Notes: generated by a model from the letters alone, not told the origin. Numbered from the stretch's first letter, positions 1 to 7,686 are shown. The stretch: DNA of 8,283 nt from Prevotellaceae bacterium UBA7017 (GCA_002449535.1 DJWZ01000079.1:9956-18238), one strand, 5' to 3'. A program made the numbers and translations.

Positions 1-944
1 AGGAATGCCTCGCTCGTCATCGTGGCACCCACGGAGAGTCCCAGGAAGATAGTGGCAGTATTCATGATGGCATTGCTGGCAGCATCGAAGAGGCGACCAG
101 TCATAGAGCCCAGTTCCTTCAGCAGGTTGCCGAACATCAGCATGCCGACAAGGCTGACGGCAGTAGGAACGAGGAGTGCCACGATGATGGTAACAGTGAT
201 TGGGAAAAGTATCTTCAAGGCACGGAGGTTCTTTATCTCTGTCTGGTTAGGATATTTCTTGTCCTGTTCCTTCATGTTGATGAGCAGTTCCTTCTTGGTA
301 CACAGCAGCTTCACCACAAGGGGTATGATGACCGGCACCAGAGCCATGTAGGAATATGCCGCAATGGCAATAGGTCCGAGCAGTTCGGGTGCCAGCTTGA
401 TGGTAGTAAAGATAGCCGTCGGTCCGTCGGCACCGCCTATGATGCCGAGGGAAGCAGCCTGCTGGGGCGTGAAGCCCATGGCGAGGGCACACAGCAGTAC
501 GGCAAAGATGCCAAACTGTGCTCCGGCACCGAAGATAGACAGGCGCAGATTGCGAAGCATCGGGCCGAAGTCGGTCAGGGCTCCGACACCCATGAAGATG
601 ATTGGCGGAATGAAGCCCGTCTTGATGCACATATAATAGATGAAGTTCATCAAGCCTAGCTCATGGGCAATCTTATGCAGGGGCATATCCCATATCACCT
701 CCTGCGAACCGTCGGGCAGGGTGACAAGACCCTCAGACGTTGCCTGTGAGACACCCATGCCGCCACCGGGGAAATTGGCAAGCAGGACACCCATGCCGAT
801 AGGTATGAGCAAAAGGGGCTCATACTTCTTTACGATGCCAAGATAGAGCAGGATGCAGGCAATAACAATCATGATGAGGAACGTATAATCGCCACCAGTC
901 TGCGCAAAGGCGGTCATGTTCCATATATTCTGTAGTATTTCCAC
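1..944 (-). CDS. oadB: Na+-translocating decarboxylase beta subunit, C-terminus cut by window edge
   Basis: This is the integral-membrane subunit of the biotin-dependent decarboxylase sodium pumps (OadB/GcdB/MmdB family). It decarboxylates carboxybiotin and couples this to Na+ export. The reading frame was translated by hand: 314 codons are visible and the frame is still open at base 1, so the C-terminus is missing (family members are usually about 375-435 residues). Visible family motifs are YEPLLLIPIGMG (41-52), GFIPPIIFMGVGALTDFGPM (110-129), GAGAQFGIF (139-147) and GGADGPTAIF (170-179). D173 matches the Na+-site aspartate known from Klebsiella OadB (D203). A late conserved stretch, NTATIFLGLSVGATM, lies at 295-309. 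Several hydrophobic segments alternate with short loops. The chosen start is GTG at 944, since EILQNIWNMTAFAQ before the first ATG (917) reads as coding and an in-frame TGA lies upstream near 996. The gene begins 29 bases after oadA, giving the order G-A-B as in Klebsiella. Confidence 0.92.
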   Translation of the reverse strand, partial: MEILQNIWNMTAFAQTGGDYTFLIMIVIACILLYLGIVKKYEPLLLIPIGMGVLLANFPGGGMGVSQATSEGLVTLPDGSQEVIWDMPLHKIAHELGLMNFIYYMCIKTGFIPPIIFMGVGALTDFGPMLRNLRLSIFGAGAQFGIFAVLLCALAMGFTPQQAASLGIIGGADGPTAIFTTIKLAPELLGPIAIAAYSYMALVPVIIPLVVKLLCTKKELLINMKEQDKKYPNQTEIKNLRALKILFPITVTIIVALLVPTAVSLVGMLMFGNLLKELGSMTGRLFDAASNAIMNTATIFLGLSVGATMTSEAF

Positions 945-973
945 TGAGTTAATTGAAGATTGAGAATTGATAA
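945..973. repeat. AATT-type degenerate spacer between oadA and oadB
   Basis: The 29-base gap is AT-rich. On the coding strand it contains imperfect repeats of a short unit (ATCAATT, CTCAATC, TTCAATT). Similar low-complexity AATT-flavoured sequence occurs in other spacers of this operon. No terminator hairpin or internal promoter is visible. Confidence 0.5.
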
Positions 974-2806
974 TTATTTTATCGTCATGAGGACATCATC
1001 CTCTGCCACGGAGTCACCGCTGGTGAAACGTATGGAGGTAATAGTGCCCGACTTGTCAGCCTTGATGCGGTTGAACACCTTCATGGCTTCGATATAGCAT
1101 ATCACATCGCCCTCCTTTACGTAGTCGCCTACTTTCTTAGGAGTCTCTGATGTAGATTGTACGAGATATGCCTTTCCCTCCAACGGAGCGAGAACCTCTG
1201 TTCCCTCCCCTGCCGCAGCATCTTCCTGCTTTGGAGCAGCACTGGCAGCCGGAGCCTCGTCGCCATAAGAGACAGAAACCTCATAAACCTTTCCGTGGAC
1301 AGAGACCTTCACCTTCTCTGGCAGGACAGCATTGCTTGCAGCCTTTGCCGTGCGGCGTTCCTCAAGGTCTTTCTCGAACGCAGCCTTCGCAGCACCGCTC
1401 TTGTAGAGTTCGTACTGCTGTGGATGCATGGCATACTCAAAGAGTTCTTCATCGTCTTCACCAAGGTCCCAGCCCTTCTCTGCCATCTTTACACGATATA
1501 CGTCGAGGTCGTCAGGATAGTTGTCCTGCGGGTCGGTAGTGACAAACTTACGTCCCTCACGGGTTGCCATATCCTTGAAGACAGGATCTACATTACCAGG
1601 CAGCTTGCCAGACTTTCCGAGAATCATGTCCCAGATATTCTCTGCTATCATAGACCAACGTGCCTTACCCTTCTCCATCTGGATTACATTCATCAGGGCA
1701 AGGTTCTTGACATACTGTGAGAAAGGTGTCACCAGACATGGATAACCCACCTTAGGCCATACGTATGCCACTTCGTCGAAGAGCTTTACGAGAAGCTGGT
1801 CGGTAGTAAGCTGTGGCTCATCGTGCTTCTCTTTCCATATATTGAGGGAGCGGAGGTTGTCCTCAAGGTCTGTCATGAGCGACCCCATCATGCCGCCAGG
1901 CAGTCCCGGCTTTACGAGCAGGGAGTTGTTGAGGTGGTTGAGAGACGGGATATAATATCCGAGGAAGTCGTCCATCATCTCCTGTATCTGAGTGCGGACA
2001 TCCATGTATGCCTCCATATTTATCTCCTTAACCTTGAAGCCGGCATCTTTCAGCATTTCCTGAACGGCAATGACATCAGCATGTCCTGTGCCCCAAGCCA
2101 GTTGTCCCATACCGCAGTCAATATAGTCGCAGCCACCGCGAGCTACCTCAAGGATAGACGCCATGTTGAATCCTGGTCCGGCATGAGAGTGATACTGTAT
2201 GATGATATCCTTCTTATAGTTCTTTACTCCGGCACAAATTTTTCCGAGGGTTTCAGGACGTCCGATGCCTGCCATATCCTTCAGGCAAATCTCGTCGGCA
2301 CCGGCGTCGATGAATGTCTTTGCAAGGTCTATGTAATATTCTACGGTGTGTATCGGAGAGTGTGTGATGCACAGCGATGCCTGGGCTATCATGCCAGCCT
2401 CATGAGCATACTTGATGGAAGGAATGACGTTGCGGGGGTCGTTAAGTCCGCAGAAGATACGTGTGATGTCTGTGCCCTGTGCCTTCTTTACCTTATAGAA
2501 AAGCTTTCTCAAATCCTTTGGACAAGGACTCATACGCAGACCGTTCAAGGCACGGTCGAGCATGTGGGTCTGTATGCCTGCCTCATGGAAAGGCTTTGTC
2601 CACTCACGAACACTCTTGTTAGGATTCTCGCCATAAAGGAGGTTCACCTGTTCGAAGCCACCGCCATTGGTCTCTACCCTGTCGAAACATCCCATGCGGA
2701 TGATAGCAGGAGCTACTTTTACTAACTGGTCAACGCGTGGCTGGTACTTGCCGGCACTCTGCCACATATCGCGGAATACCAGGCTGAATTTTATCTCTTT
2801 ACCCAT
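974..2806 (-). CDS. oadA: Biotin-dependent decarboxylase alpha subunit (oxaloacetate decarboxylase / pyruvate carboxylase subunit B type)
   Basis: This is the cytoplasmic carboxyltransferase plus biotin-carrier subunit. It moves CO2 from a keto acid, probably oxaloacetate, to biotin for the membrane subunit OadB. The 610 residues match family length (Klebsiella about 595). A TIM-barrel carboxyltransferase domain fills roughly 5-300, with FRDMWQS (D13 as metal ligand), LKDMAG (K176, the carboxylatable lysine in pyruvate carboxylase) and the metal histidines of YHSHAG (H206, H208). A conserved C-terminal carboxyltransferase region follows (PGLPGGMMGSL, 300-310; PFSQYVKNLALMN, 361-373). An Ala/Glu-rich linker (about 515-535) leads to a biotinyl domain whose EAMKV motif puts the biotin lysine at K576, 35 residues from the end as expected. 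The active-site motifs are unusual: W replaces H in FRDxxQS, and GQLAWGTGH stands where classical enzymes have SMSMTYGH. The family assignment is firm, but the substrate is inferred and could be another keto acid. It sits between oadG (20 bases upstream) and oadB. Confidence 0.92.
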   Translation of the reverse strand: MGKEIKFSLVFRDMWQSAGKYQPRVDQLVKVAPAIIRMGCFDRVETNGGGFEQVNLLYGENPNKSVREWTKPFHEAGIQTHMLDRALNGLRMSPCPKDLRKLFYKVKKAQGTDITRIFCGLNDPRNVIPSIKYAHEAGMIAQASLCITHSPIHTVEYYIDLAKTFIDAGADEICLKDMAGIGRPETLGKICAGVKNYKKDIIIQYHSHAGPGFNMASILEVARGGCDYIDCGMGQLAWGTGHADVIAVQEMLKDAGFKVKEINMEAYMDVRTQIQEMMDDFLGYYIPSLNHLNNSLLVKPGLPGGMMGSLMTDLEDNLRSLNIWKEKHDEPQLTTDQLLVKLFDEVAYVWPKVGYPCLVTPFSQYVKNLALMNVIQMEKGKARWSMIAENIWDMILGKSGKLPGNVDPVFKDMATREGRKFVTTDPQDNYPDDLDVYRVKMAEKGWDLGEDDEELFEYAMHPQQYELYKSGAAKAAFEKDLEERRTAKAASNAVLPEKVKVSVHGKVYEVSVSYGDEAPAASAAPKQEDAAAGEGTEVLAPLEGKAYLVQSTSETPKKVGDYVKEGDVICYIEAMKVFNRIKADKSGTITSIRFTSGDSVAEDDVLMTIK

Positions 2807-2826
2807 TTATATATATATGTATTTTT
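2807..2826. repeat. TA dinucleotide tract in the oadG-oadA spacer
   Basis: The 20-base gap is almost wholly an alternating TA run followed by a T-rich stretch. It lies directly before the oadA ATG, where a ribosome binding site would be, and shows no Shine-Dalgarno sequence. An A/T-only leader fits Bacteroidetes translation initiation. The tract could vary in length by slippage. Confidence 0.6.
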
Positions 2827-3057
2827 TTACTTTATCTCTTGAATATTGGTTACCTTGCCTTTTCCACCTGTTATCTGGAATACAGTCTTGTTGATGACCT
2901 CATAGATGTCATCAGGTATCAGTGGCTTCTGTTCTACGGTTTCGGGAATTGTCTTATTGACAAGCAATATCAGCCCCTTGCTGACAAGGATGATGAAGAG
3001 CAGCACGAAGAATACTGTCAACATTCCTATAAACATTAATGTTAGTCCTATTGTCAT
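2827..3057 (-). CDS. oadG: Small membrane gamma subunit of the decarboxylase Na+ pump (OadG-like)
   Basis: The product is a 76-residue protein with one long N-terminal hydrophobic segment (about 3-34, GLTLMFIGMLTVFFVLLFII and following). A short polar tail (PETVEQKPLIPDDIYEVINK onward) ends in NIQEIK. Length, topology and position immediately upstream of oadA match the OadG family, which anchors and stabilises the alpha-beta complex at the membrane and speeds carboxyltransfer. The start is the ATG at 3057, with an A-rich leader. The tail holds no histidine, whereas Klebsiella OadG has C-terminal histidines that bind zinc. The tail is also short of the Ala/Pro linker seen in some homologues. 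Alone the sequence would be hard to name, so the call rests largely on context. An unrelated small membrane protein is the main alternative. Confidence 0.8.
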   Translation of the reverse strand: MTIGLTLMFIGMLTVFFVLLFIILVSKGLILLVNKTIPETVEQKPLIPDDIYEVINKTVFQITGGKGKVTNIQEIK

Positions 3058-3091
3058 CTTTTATTTATTGAAAAAATTGAATATTAAATTC
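3058..3091. repeat. Degenerate GAATT/GGAGTTAG spacer spanning the agcS stop codon
   Basis: The spacer is 34 bases of A/T-rich DNA. The related repeat AATTAGGAGTTAGGAATT (coding strand, 3104-3087) crosses the agcS TAG codon (3094-3092), so the last codons of agcS are themselves made of the spacer repeat. No terminator is visible, which supports readthrough into oadG. Confidence 0.5.
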
Positions 3092-4507
3092 CTAACTCCT
3101 AATTCCATTATCCGTCTCATGAAGTCTGTCATTCCAAAGGTAATAGTCGGTATCCTTTACCAACACCTTGCTGAGCAGTATCAGTGCAAAGAGGTTTGGA
3201 ATAGCCATGAGGGCATTGAAGATATCCGCCATTGTCCATACGGTATTGAGATTGATGGCAGAACCGAGGAACACAGCGACAAGGAACAGCCATACATAAA
3301 CTCTTGCCAACTTGTAGCCGCCGATATACTCCACTGCACGCTGGGCATAGAGGCTCCAACCGAGGATTGTAGAGAAGGCAAAGGTAAAGAGTCCGAACAG
3401 CAACAACGGTGCTCCCACATAAGGAATTTGTCCGAATGCCAGTCTTGTCAGCGCTCCGCCGTCAAGTTTCTGCAGCTTTTCCTTGAGTGTCATGTCAAAG
3501 ATGTCACGGAGGACAGCATTATCAATCATTGACACATCAGCATAAGAGAGGATGCAGCTTACGATAACGACACCAGTGATGGCGCAGATGACGACAGTGT
3601 CCCAGAATGTTCCGGAAGCAGACACCAAAGCCTGACGCACGGGATTGTTGGTCTGTGCCGATGCTGCCACGATAGGAGCAGAGCCGAGACCCGACTCGTT
3701 GGAGAACAGACCTCTGGCGATACCATAGCGGGCTGCAAGCATGATAGAGCTACCCAAGACACCGCCACCGACAGCATGTTCGGTGAAGGCGGAGGTCACG
3801 ATAAGCTCTATTGCTGGCATTACATAAGCGTGGTTGATACACAAGATAAAGATACAACCAACTACATATACAACTGCCATAAAGGGAACCAGTGCGGAGC
3901 ATACCCGAGCAATGCTCTTGATACCACCGACCAATACTAATCCTACGAGGAATGTTATTATGACTCCCGATACCCATGGATTTACATCCAACACATCAGC
4001 AGCAAGGGTTGAGATGGCATTTGCCTGCACCGTAGAACCAATGCCGAAAGCGGCAATGGCGGTAAAGATGGCAAAGAGCATGCCAGCCCATTTGGAATGT
4101 AGTCCCTCCTGAAGAACATACATCGGTCCACCGACCATGTAACCCTTCTCTGACTTCTGGCGATACTTCACAGACAGAAGACCCTCGCTATATTTTGTTG
4201 CGATGCCGAAGACACCCGTCAGCCAACACCACATCACAGCACCGGGACCCCCAAGGGCAATAGCTGTGCCTACACCAATGATGTTTCCCGTACCTATAGT
4301 GGCAGCAAGGGCAGTGGCAAGAGCAGCAAACTGACTTACGTCTCCAGGGCTGTCATTGTCTTTTGTAACAGAAAGCTTGATAGCTGTGAAAATCTTCCTC
4401 TGAGGAAACTTCAGACGAATGGTAAGATAAATGTGAGTACCAAACAACAGGATTATCATGGGATAACCCCACAGGATGTCTGATAGAAAATTTAAGATGT
4501 CATTCAT
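3092..4507 (-). CDS. agcS: Sodium:alanine/glycine symporter, AGCS (AlsT/DagA) family
   Basis: This inner-membrane carrier takes up alanine or glycine together with Na+. The 471 residues and about ten or more hydrophobic segments match the family (usually 440-540). The AGCS signature regions are clear: ATALAATIGTGNIIGVGTAI (64-83) with ALGGPGAVMW (84-93), KGYMVGGPMYVLQEGL (121-136), and the hallmark ARGLFSNESGLGSAPIVAAS (264-283). A C-terminal GSAINLNTVWTMADIFNALM stretch (415-434) is also typical. The N-terminus (MNDILNFLSDILWG) is the usual short amphipathic start, so the ATG at 4507 is well placed. The C-terminus runs a few residues beyond the last membrane segment into repeat-derived codons. 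The gene follows lptD by 36 bases and precedes oadG by 34. Its Na+ dependence fits the Na+ pump encoded downstream. Whether alanine, glycine or another small amino acid is preferred cannot be read from the sequence. Confidence 0.95.
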   Translation of the reverse strand: MNDILNFLSDILWGYPMIILLFGTHIYLTIRLKFPQRKIFTAIKLSVTKDNDSPGDVSQFAALATALAATIGTGNIIGVGTAIALGGPGAVMWCWLTGVFGIATKYSEGLLSVKYRQKSEKGYMVGGPMYVLQEGLHSKWAGMLFAIFTAIAAFGIGSTVQANAISTLAADVLDVNPWVSGVIITFLVGLVLVGGIKSIARVCSALVPFMAVVYVVGCIFILCINHAYVMPAIELIVTSAFTEHAVGGGVLGSSIMLAARYGIARGLFSNESGLGSAPIVAASAQTNNPVRQALVSASGTFWDTVVICAITGVVIVSCILSYADVSMIDNAVLRDIFDMTLKEKLQKLDGGALTRLAFGQIPYVGAPLLLFGLFTFAFSTILGWSLYAQRAVEYIGGYKLARVYVWLFLVAVFLGSAINLNTVWTMADIFNALMAIPNLFALILLSKVLVKDTDYYLWNDRLHETDNGIRS

Positions 4508-4543
4508 AATGCTTAATGCATATTTCGTAATTAATAATTACCC
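4508..4543. repeat. AATT-type spacer between lptD and agcS
   Basis: This is a 36-base A/T-rich gap with repeated TAAT/AATTA words (TTAATAATTA, TAATTAAT) and the near-palindrome ATGCTTAATGCAT. No TAnnTTTG box is seen before agcS and no GC-rich hairpin is seen after lptD. The two genes are therefore probably cotranscribed. Confidence 0.5.
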
Positions 4544-7492
4544 TTAGTACCACTTCACGGCATTGCTGTATCCAGAGCGTTTGTCGTACTTCAGGGCATC
4601 AGCCAGTGTGGCTGCATTACAGCGGAATGAGAAGTTATACGAGGTATATGGAGAGAGCACTACCGAACAGGACATCGAGAAGCAGTGAAGGTCTCGTGCC
4701 AGCGAGGCAGTAGTCATTGAAAGTTTATGGTAGTCGAAGTCATAACCCGAGGTAAAGGCAATGTTCCAACCGTCGGATATGCGGATATTTCCCGAGAAGT
4801 TAAGATTTTGGCTGTACTTATACGGATAGCGCATGGTTTCCTTGTTGAATTCACCTGAAGTATTCTCACGCATAGTTATGCCGTAAGAGAATGTAAGACT
4901 CCAAGGCATTGAGAACTTCATATATCCATCGTCATCCACCTCTGCCATTCCAGCATTCTTCTTTGTAGCACCATGCTTGGCAGCCTCCATAGTCGGGTCA
5001 ACATTGGTTTCTACGCCAGTATCCTCCTTGCCCATTGCCGGGGTGTCCTCATCGTCTTTATTCTTTTTCTTCTTGAAGAAGTTTCTTATCTTGTCAGGAG
5101 TAATGGTATAAGAGATATTCTGCGACATACCCTGGAAACGTCCGAAGCGTCCCTTGCTGTATTCGGTATGGGTGCCGACATAAGGGCGTCCGTTCTCGTC
5201 CAGTTCGTATGCATAAGTGGCGAAGACAGCATTCATGGAGAATGTGTAGCTCTTTGAAATCTTTACCCTGAGGCGTGTGGAGAGGTCACTCCAAGGACGT
5301 GTCTGTGCCGCCATGTTATATGACATAGAAGCACCCAGCTGGTCAATGATGCTTATCTTCTTGTATTCTACAGAGTCATTGTCGGACGCCTTGACCTTCA
5401 TCTCTATATTATTGTCGAGGTCAAAGGTGATGCTTCCTGTCTTGCCCTTTCCTGGTACGCCGAACATACCCTGACTAAAAGGAGAATAGCTGACGGGCTC
5501 GCCGACAGGATTGCCATTGATGTCTGTCTTCTGGTATGTCTTATGATAACCATAACGGCTGGCACCAAAATCTGGAGCGTATGTGAAGCTGACGCTTGGG
5601 GTCAGCGTATGGCGTATTGCCTGTATCTTTTCGCCGAACAACTTCCTGTTGGGGACGAAGAAGCCATACAGCTTGGTGTTTGCACTGATGCTGCTGCTCC
5701 AGTTATATACATTGTAGAAACCATAGATGGTATCGTTGCGCACCTTTTGGTTTTCTTGGTCCCAAGACTGATTTATCTTGTTCGTATATGTTCTGTCAGT
5801 AAAGGTTATCTGTGGGGAGATGTTGATATATTTAAAGAGCGAGAATGTAGCACCGATAGGAACGATGTGCTGCCATCCGTTCTTCCAGTCCTTGATGAGG
5901 TTTGACTTCATCAGTTTGTCTTCCTTCGTATTTATGGAGTTGGAGATATTACCAGTGTAGCTCATGTGTATCTTTTCGTACCAACGTTCTTCACCTACCC
6001 TCTTTGAACGACGGAACGGATAGAAGCGTGAAATAGTGATATTCAAATCGGGCAACGTGAGGGCAACCGATGAGTCACGCATATTCTGTGTGGCATTGGC
6101 ACTTGCCGAGAGTGTCATGCCGATGCTGCTGAATGTTGTGCTCCATGATACGGATGACGTCCTGGTACTCTGTGTCATCGTGGTAGGATTATACATCGAA
6201 TTCAGGTTGTTACGCTCATACTTGGTTGAAGCATAGTTGACACTGGCACTGAATGTGCGGTACGGATTTGCCTTGGCATCCTGACGATGGCTCCATTGCA
6301 ACTTGAAACTCGTCGTCTTTTCATAATCAGGGAATCCCTTCTCGCCATTCTTCGTATCTTGATAGGAGAAGAAGAACTGACCTGCGTATTTGTAGCGGAA
6401 GTTATAGTTTGAAGCAGCAGAGAAAGCCCATGAGCCCTTGGTATATATTTCACCAAGAAGTTTCAGGTCTATATTGTCATTGATGGCAAAATAATATCCT
6501 CCGTCCTTCAGGTAGAAACCGCGTGCCTGCTCGTCACCATAGGTCGGCATGATGAAGCCGCTGCTGTAACTCTTGGAGAACGGGAAGAAGCCGTATGGTA
6601 TGGCAAATGGCAGCGGAACGTCCTGCACCACGAGGTATGCAGGTCCGAACACCACATCCTTACCAGGACGCACCTTAGCACGCGTAAGGGCAAGATAGAA
6701 GTCTGGTTCAGGGTCGTCACAGGTGGTATATCTGCCATGCTTCAGGTAGAGGTTACCATCTTTGTCACGTTTTGATTTCTCTGACAACAGGAAACCGTCC
6801 TGCTGCTCAGTATAGGCATTCTGGATGAGACCCTTCTTTGTCTTGAAGTTGAATGACATCGTGTCAGTTTCATACTTGTCGGAACCCATTACGAAGACAG
6901 GAAGTCCGTAACGTTCCTTACGCATCTTTGAAGAGTCTATGCGGCTGCTATCACGACGCACAGGACCAATGTCATCCGTAACATATCTTTCGGCACCGTT
7001 GGCATGCACCAATGACGAATCCATCTGCACGTCGATATGCTCTGCCGTAAGGTCCATGTTGTCATACTTCACATTGGCATTACCGAAAAGGAAAGCCTTT
7101 CGAGTATCGCCATAATATACCAATGAATCGTTGGAGGTATAGTTTACGGGGAAGTCAATGCCGTTCTTCTTCTTTCGGTTGGCAGAATCAGCAGCAATGG
7201 AATCATCCAACGCCTTGTTACGGAGATAAATCGCCAGATGGAGCGAATCGAGAGTATCAAGGGGATTGATGGAGTCAAGGCTGTCAATAATAGCAGAATC
7301 TTTTCCGAGCAGGGAATCCGCCATATTAGCGGCTCTACGCAATAAAGTGTCTGTCAATGTCAGGCTGTCACCCTTTAGGCTGTCAGCAACCTCTTCTGTG
7401 CCAGTGTTTTTCTGCGCTACCTGCACTATGTTACTTGCCATCACGAAGATAATGGCAAACAACAATATGAAGATGGTCGTACGTACACGCAT
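4544..7492 (-). CDS. lptD: LPS assembly outer-membrane protein LptD, Bacteroidetes type
   Basis: LptD is the outer-membrane barrel that, with LptE, receives LPS from the periplasmic Lpt bridge and inserts it into the outer leaflet. From the ATG at 7492 the protein has 982 residues. It begins with a signal peptide (MRVRTTIFILLFAIIFVMAS), then a Ser/Asp-rich linker with repeated DSL/DTL/DSI triplets (37-103). An OstA/LptA-like periplasmic segment follows (about 115-235, DSLVYYGDTRKAFLFGNANV and DMDLTAEHI-like strands). The family motif region GRYTTCDDPEPDFYLALTRA leads to FGPAYLVVQDVPLPFAIPYG (253-301). The rest, to the C-terminal VKWY, is a run of amphipathic strands typical of a large barrel with an aromatic end. 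A charged insert (about 802-856) is probably a loop. The frame stays open to a TTG at 7534, but that codon overlaps the promoter -33 box and precedes the signal peptide, so ATG 7492 is preferred. One cysteine (C258) lies in the N-domain and three near the C-terminus (about 937, 942, 958). Confidence 0.93.
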   Translation of the reverse strand: MRVRTTIFILLFAIIFVMASNIVQVAQKNTGTEEVADSLKGDSLTLTDTLLRRAANMADSLLGKDSAIIDSLDSINPLDTLDSLHLAIYLRNKALDDSIAADSANRKKKNGIDFPVNYTSNDSLVYYGDTRKAFLFGNANVKYDNMDLTAEHIDVQMDSSLVHANGAERYVTDDIGPVRRDSSRIDSSKMRKERYGLPVFVMGSDKYETDTMSFNFKTKKGLIQNAYTEQQDGFLLSEKSKRDKDGNLYLKHGRYTTCDDPEPDFYLALTRAKVRPGKDVVFGPAYLVVQDVPLPFAIPYGFFPFSKSYSSGFIMPTYGDEQARGFYLKDGGYYFAINDNIDLKLLGEIYTKGSWAFSAASNYNFRYKYAGQFFFSYQDTKNGEKGFPDYEKTTSFKLQWSHRQDAKANPYRTFSASVNYASTKYERNNLNSMYNPTTMTQSTRTSSVSWSTTFSSIGMTLSASANATQNMRDSSVALTLPDLNITISRFYPFRRSKRVGEERWYEKIHMSYTGNISNSINTKEDKLMKSNLIKDWKNGWQHIVPIGATFSLFKYINISPQITFTDRTYTNKINQSWDQENQKVRNDTIYGFYNVYNWSSSISANTKLYGFFVPNRKLFGEKIQAIRHTLTPSVSFTYAPDFGASRYGYHKTYQKTDINGNPVGEPVSYSPFSQGMFGVPGKGKTGSITFDLDNNIEMKVKASDNDSVEYKKISIIDQLGASMSYNMAAQTRPWSDLSTRLRVKISKSYTFSMNAVFATYAYELDENGRPYVGTHTEYSKGRFGRFQGMSQNISYTITPDKIRNFFKKKKNKDDEDTPAMGKEDTGVETNVDPTMEAAKHGATKKNAGMAEVDDDGYMKFSMPWSLTFSYGITMRENTSGEFNKETMRYPYKYSQNLNFSGNIRISDGWNIAFTSGYDFDYHKLSMTTASLARDLHCFSMSCSVVLSPYTSYNFSFRCNAATLADALKYDKRSGYSNAVKWY

Positions 7493-7503
7493 AAAAATCG
7501 CGG

Positions 7504-7535
7504 CAAAATTACTAAAAAGTGAGCAAAATACCAAA
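7504..7535 (-). promoter_or_regulatory. Candidate Bacteroidetes sigma-ABfr promoter for lptD and the operon
   Basis: On the minus strand TTTG (7535-7532) is followed after 20 bases by TAATTTTG (7511-7504). This matches the Bacteroides consensus TTTG-N19-21-TAnnTTTG. The box ends 11 bases before the lptD ATG, so the transcript would start about 4-8 bases upstream of the start codon. No transcription data support this; the case rests on exact consensus and position. Confidence 0.6.
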
Positions 7536-7686
7536 CAAAATAATATTTTTTAATTTTTTTGTTTGTATTTTCGAGTGAAAGTAACATCAACGAAAATAAA
7601 TGGTTACTAACGATTTTACTACCTTTGAGTAAAAATCTTGTAAACGCCATCGGCAACTTTGAAAGACTATTTTTTTACTTTTTTAT
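7536..7686. other. A/T-rich intergenic stretch with nothing recognisable
   Basis: This stretch lies between the two divergent candidate promoters. It is very A/T-rich with long T runs (7546-7560, 7671-7683) and shows no RNA gene or repeat. A plus-strand frame crosses it without stops, but its translation looks like random A/T-rich sequence, so it is not called as a gene. Confidence 0.5.

Noticed and set aside
1823..2725. Long plus-strand open frame (300 codons) opposite oadA
   Set aside because: It lies wholly antisense to a clearly conserved biotin-enzyme gene. Its translation has no recognisable domain and is a shadow of the real gene's codon use.
7493..7534. N-terminal extension of LptD from the TTG at 7534
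   Set aside because: The extra 14 residues precede a good signal peptide, start on a rare codon and overlap the candidate promoter boxes.
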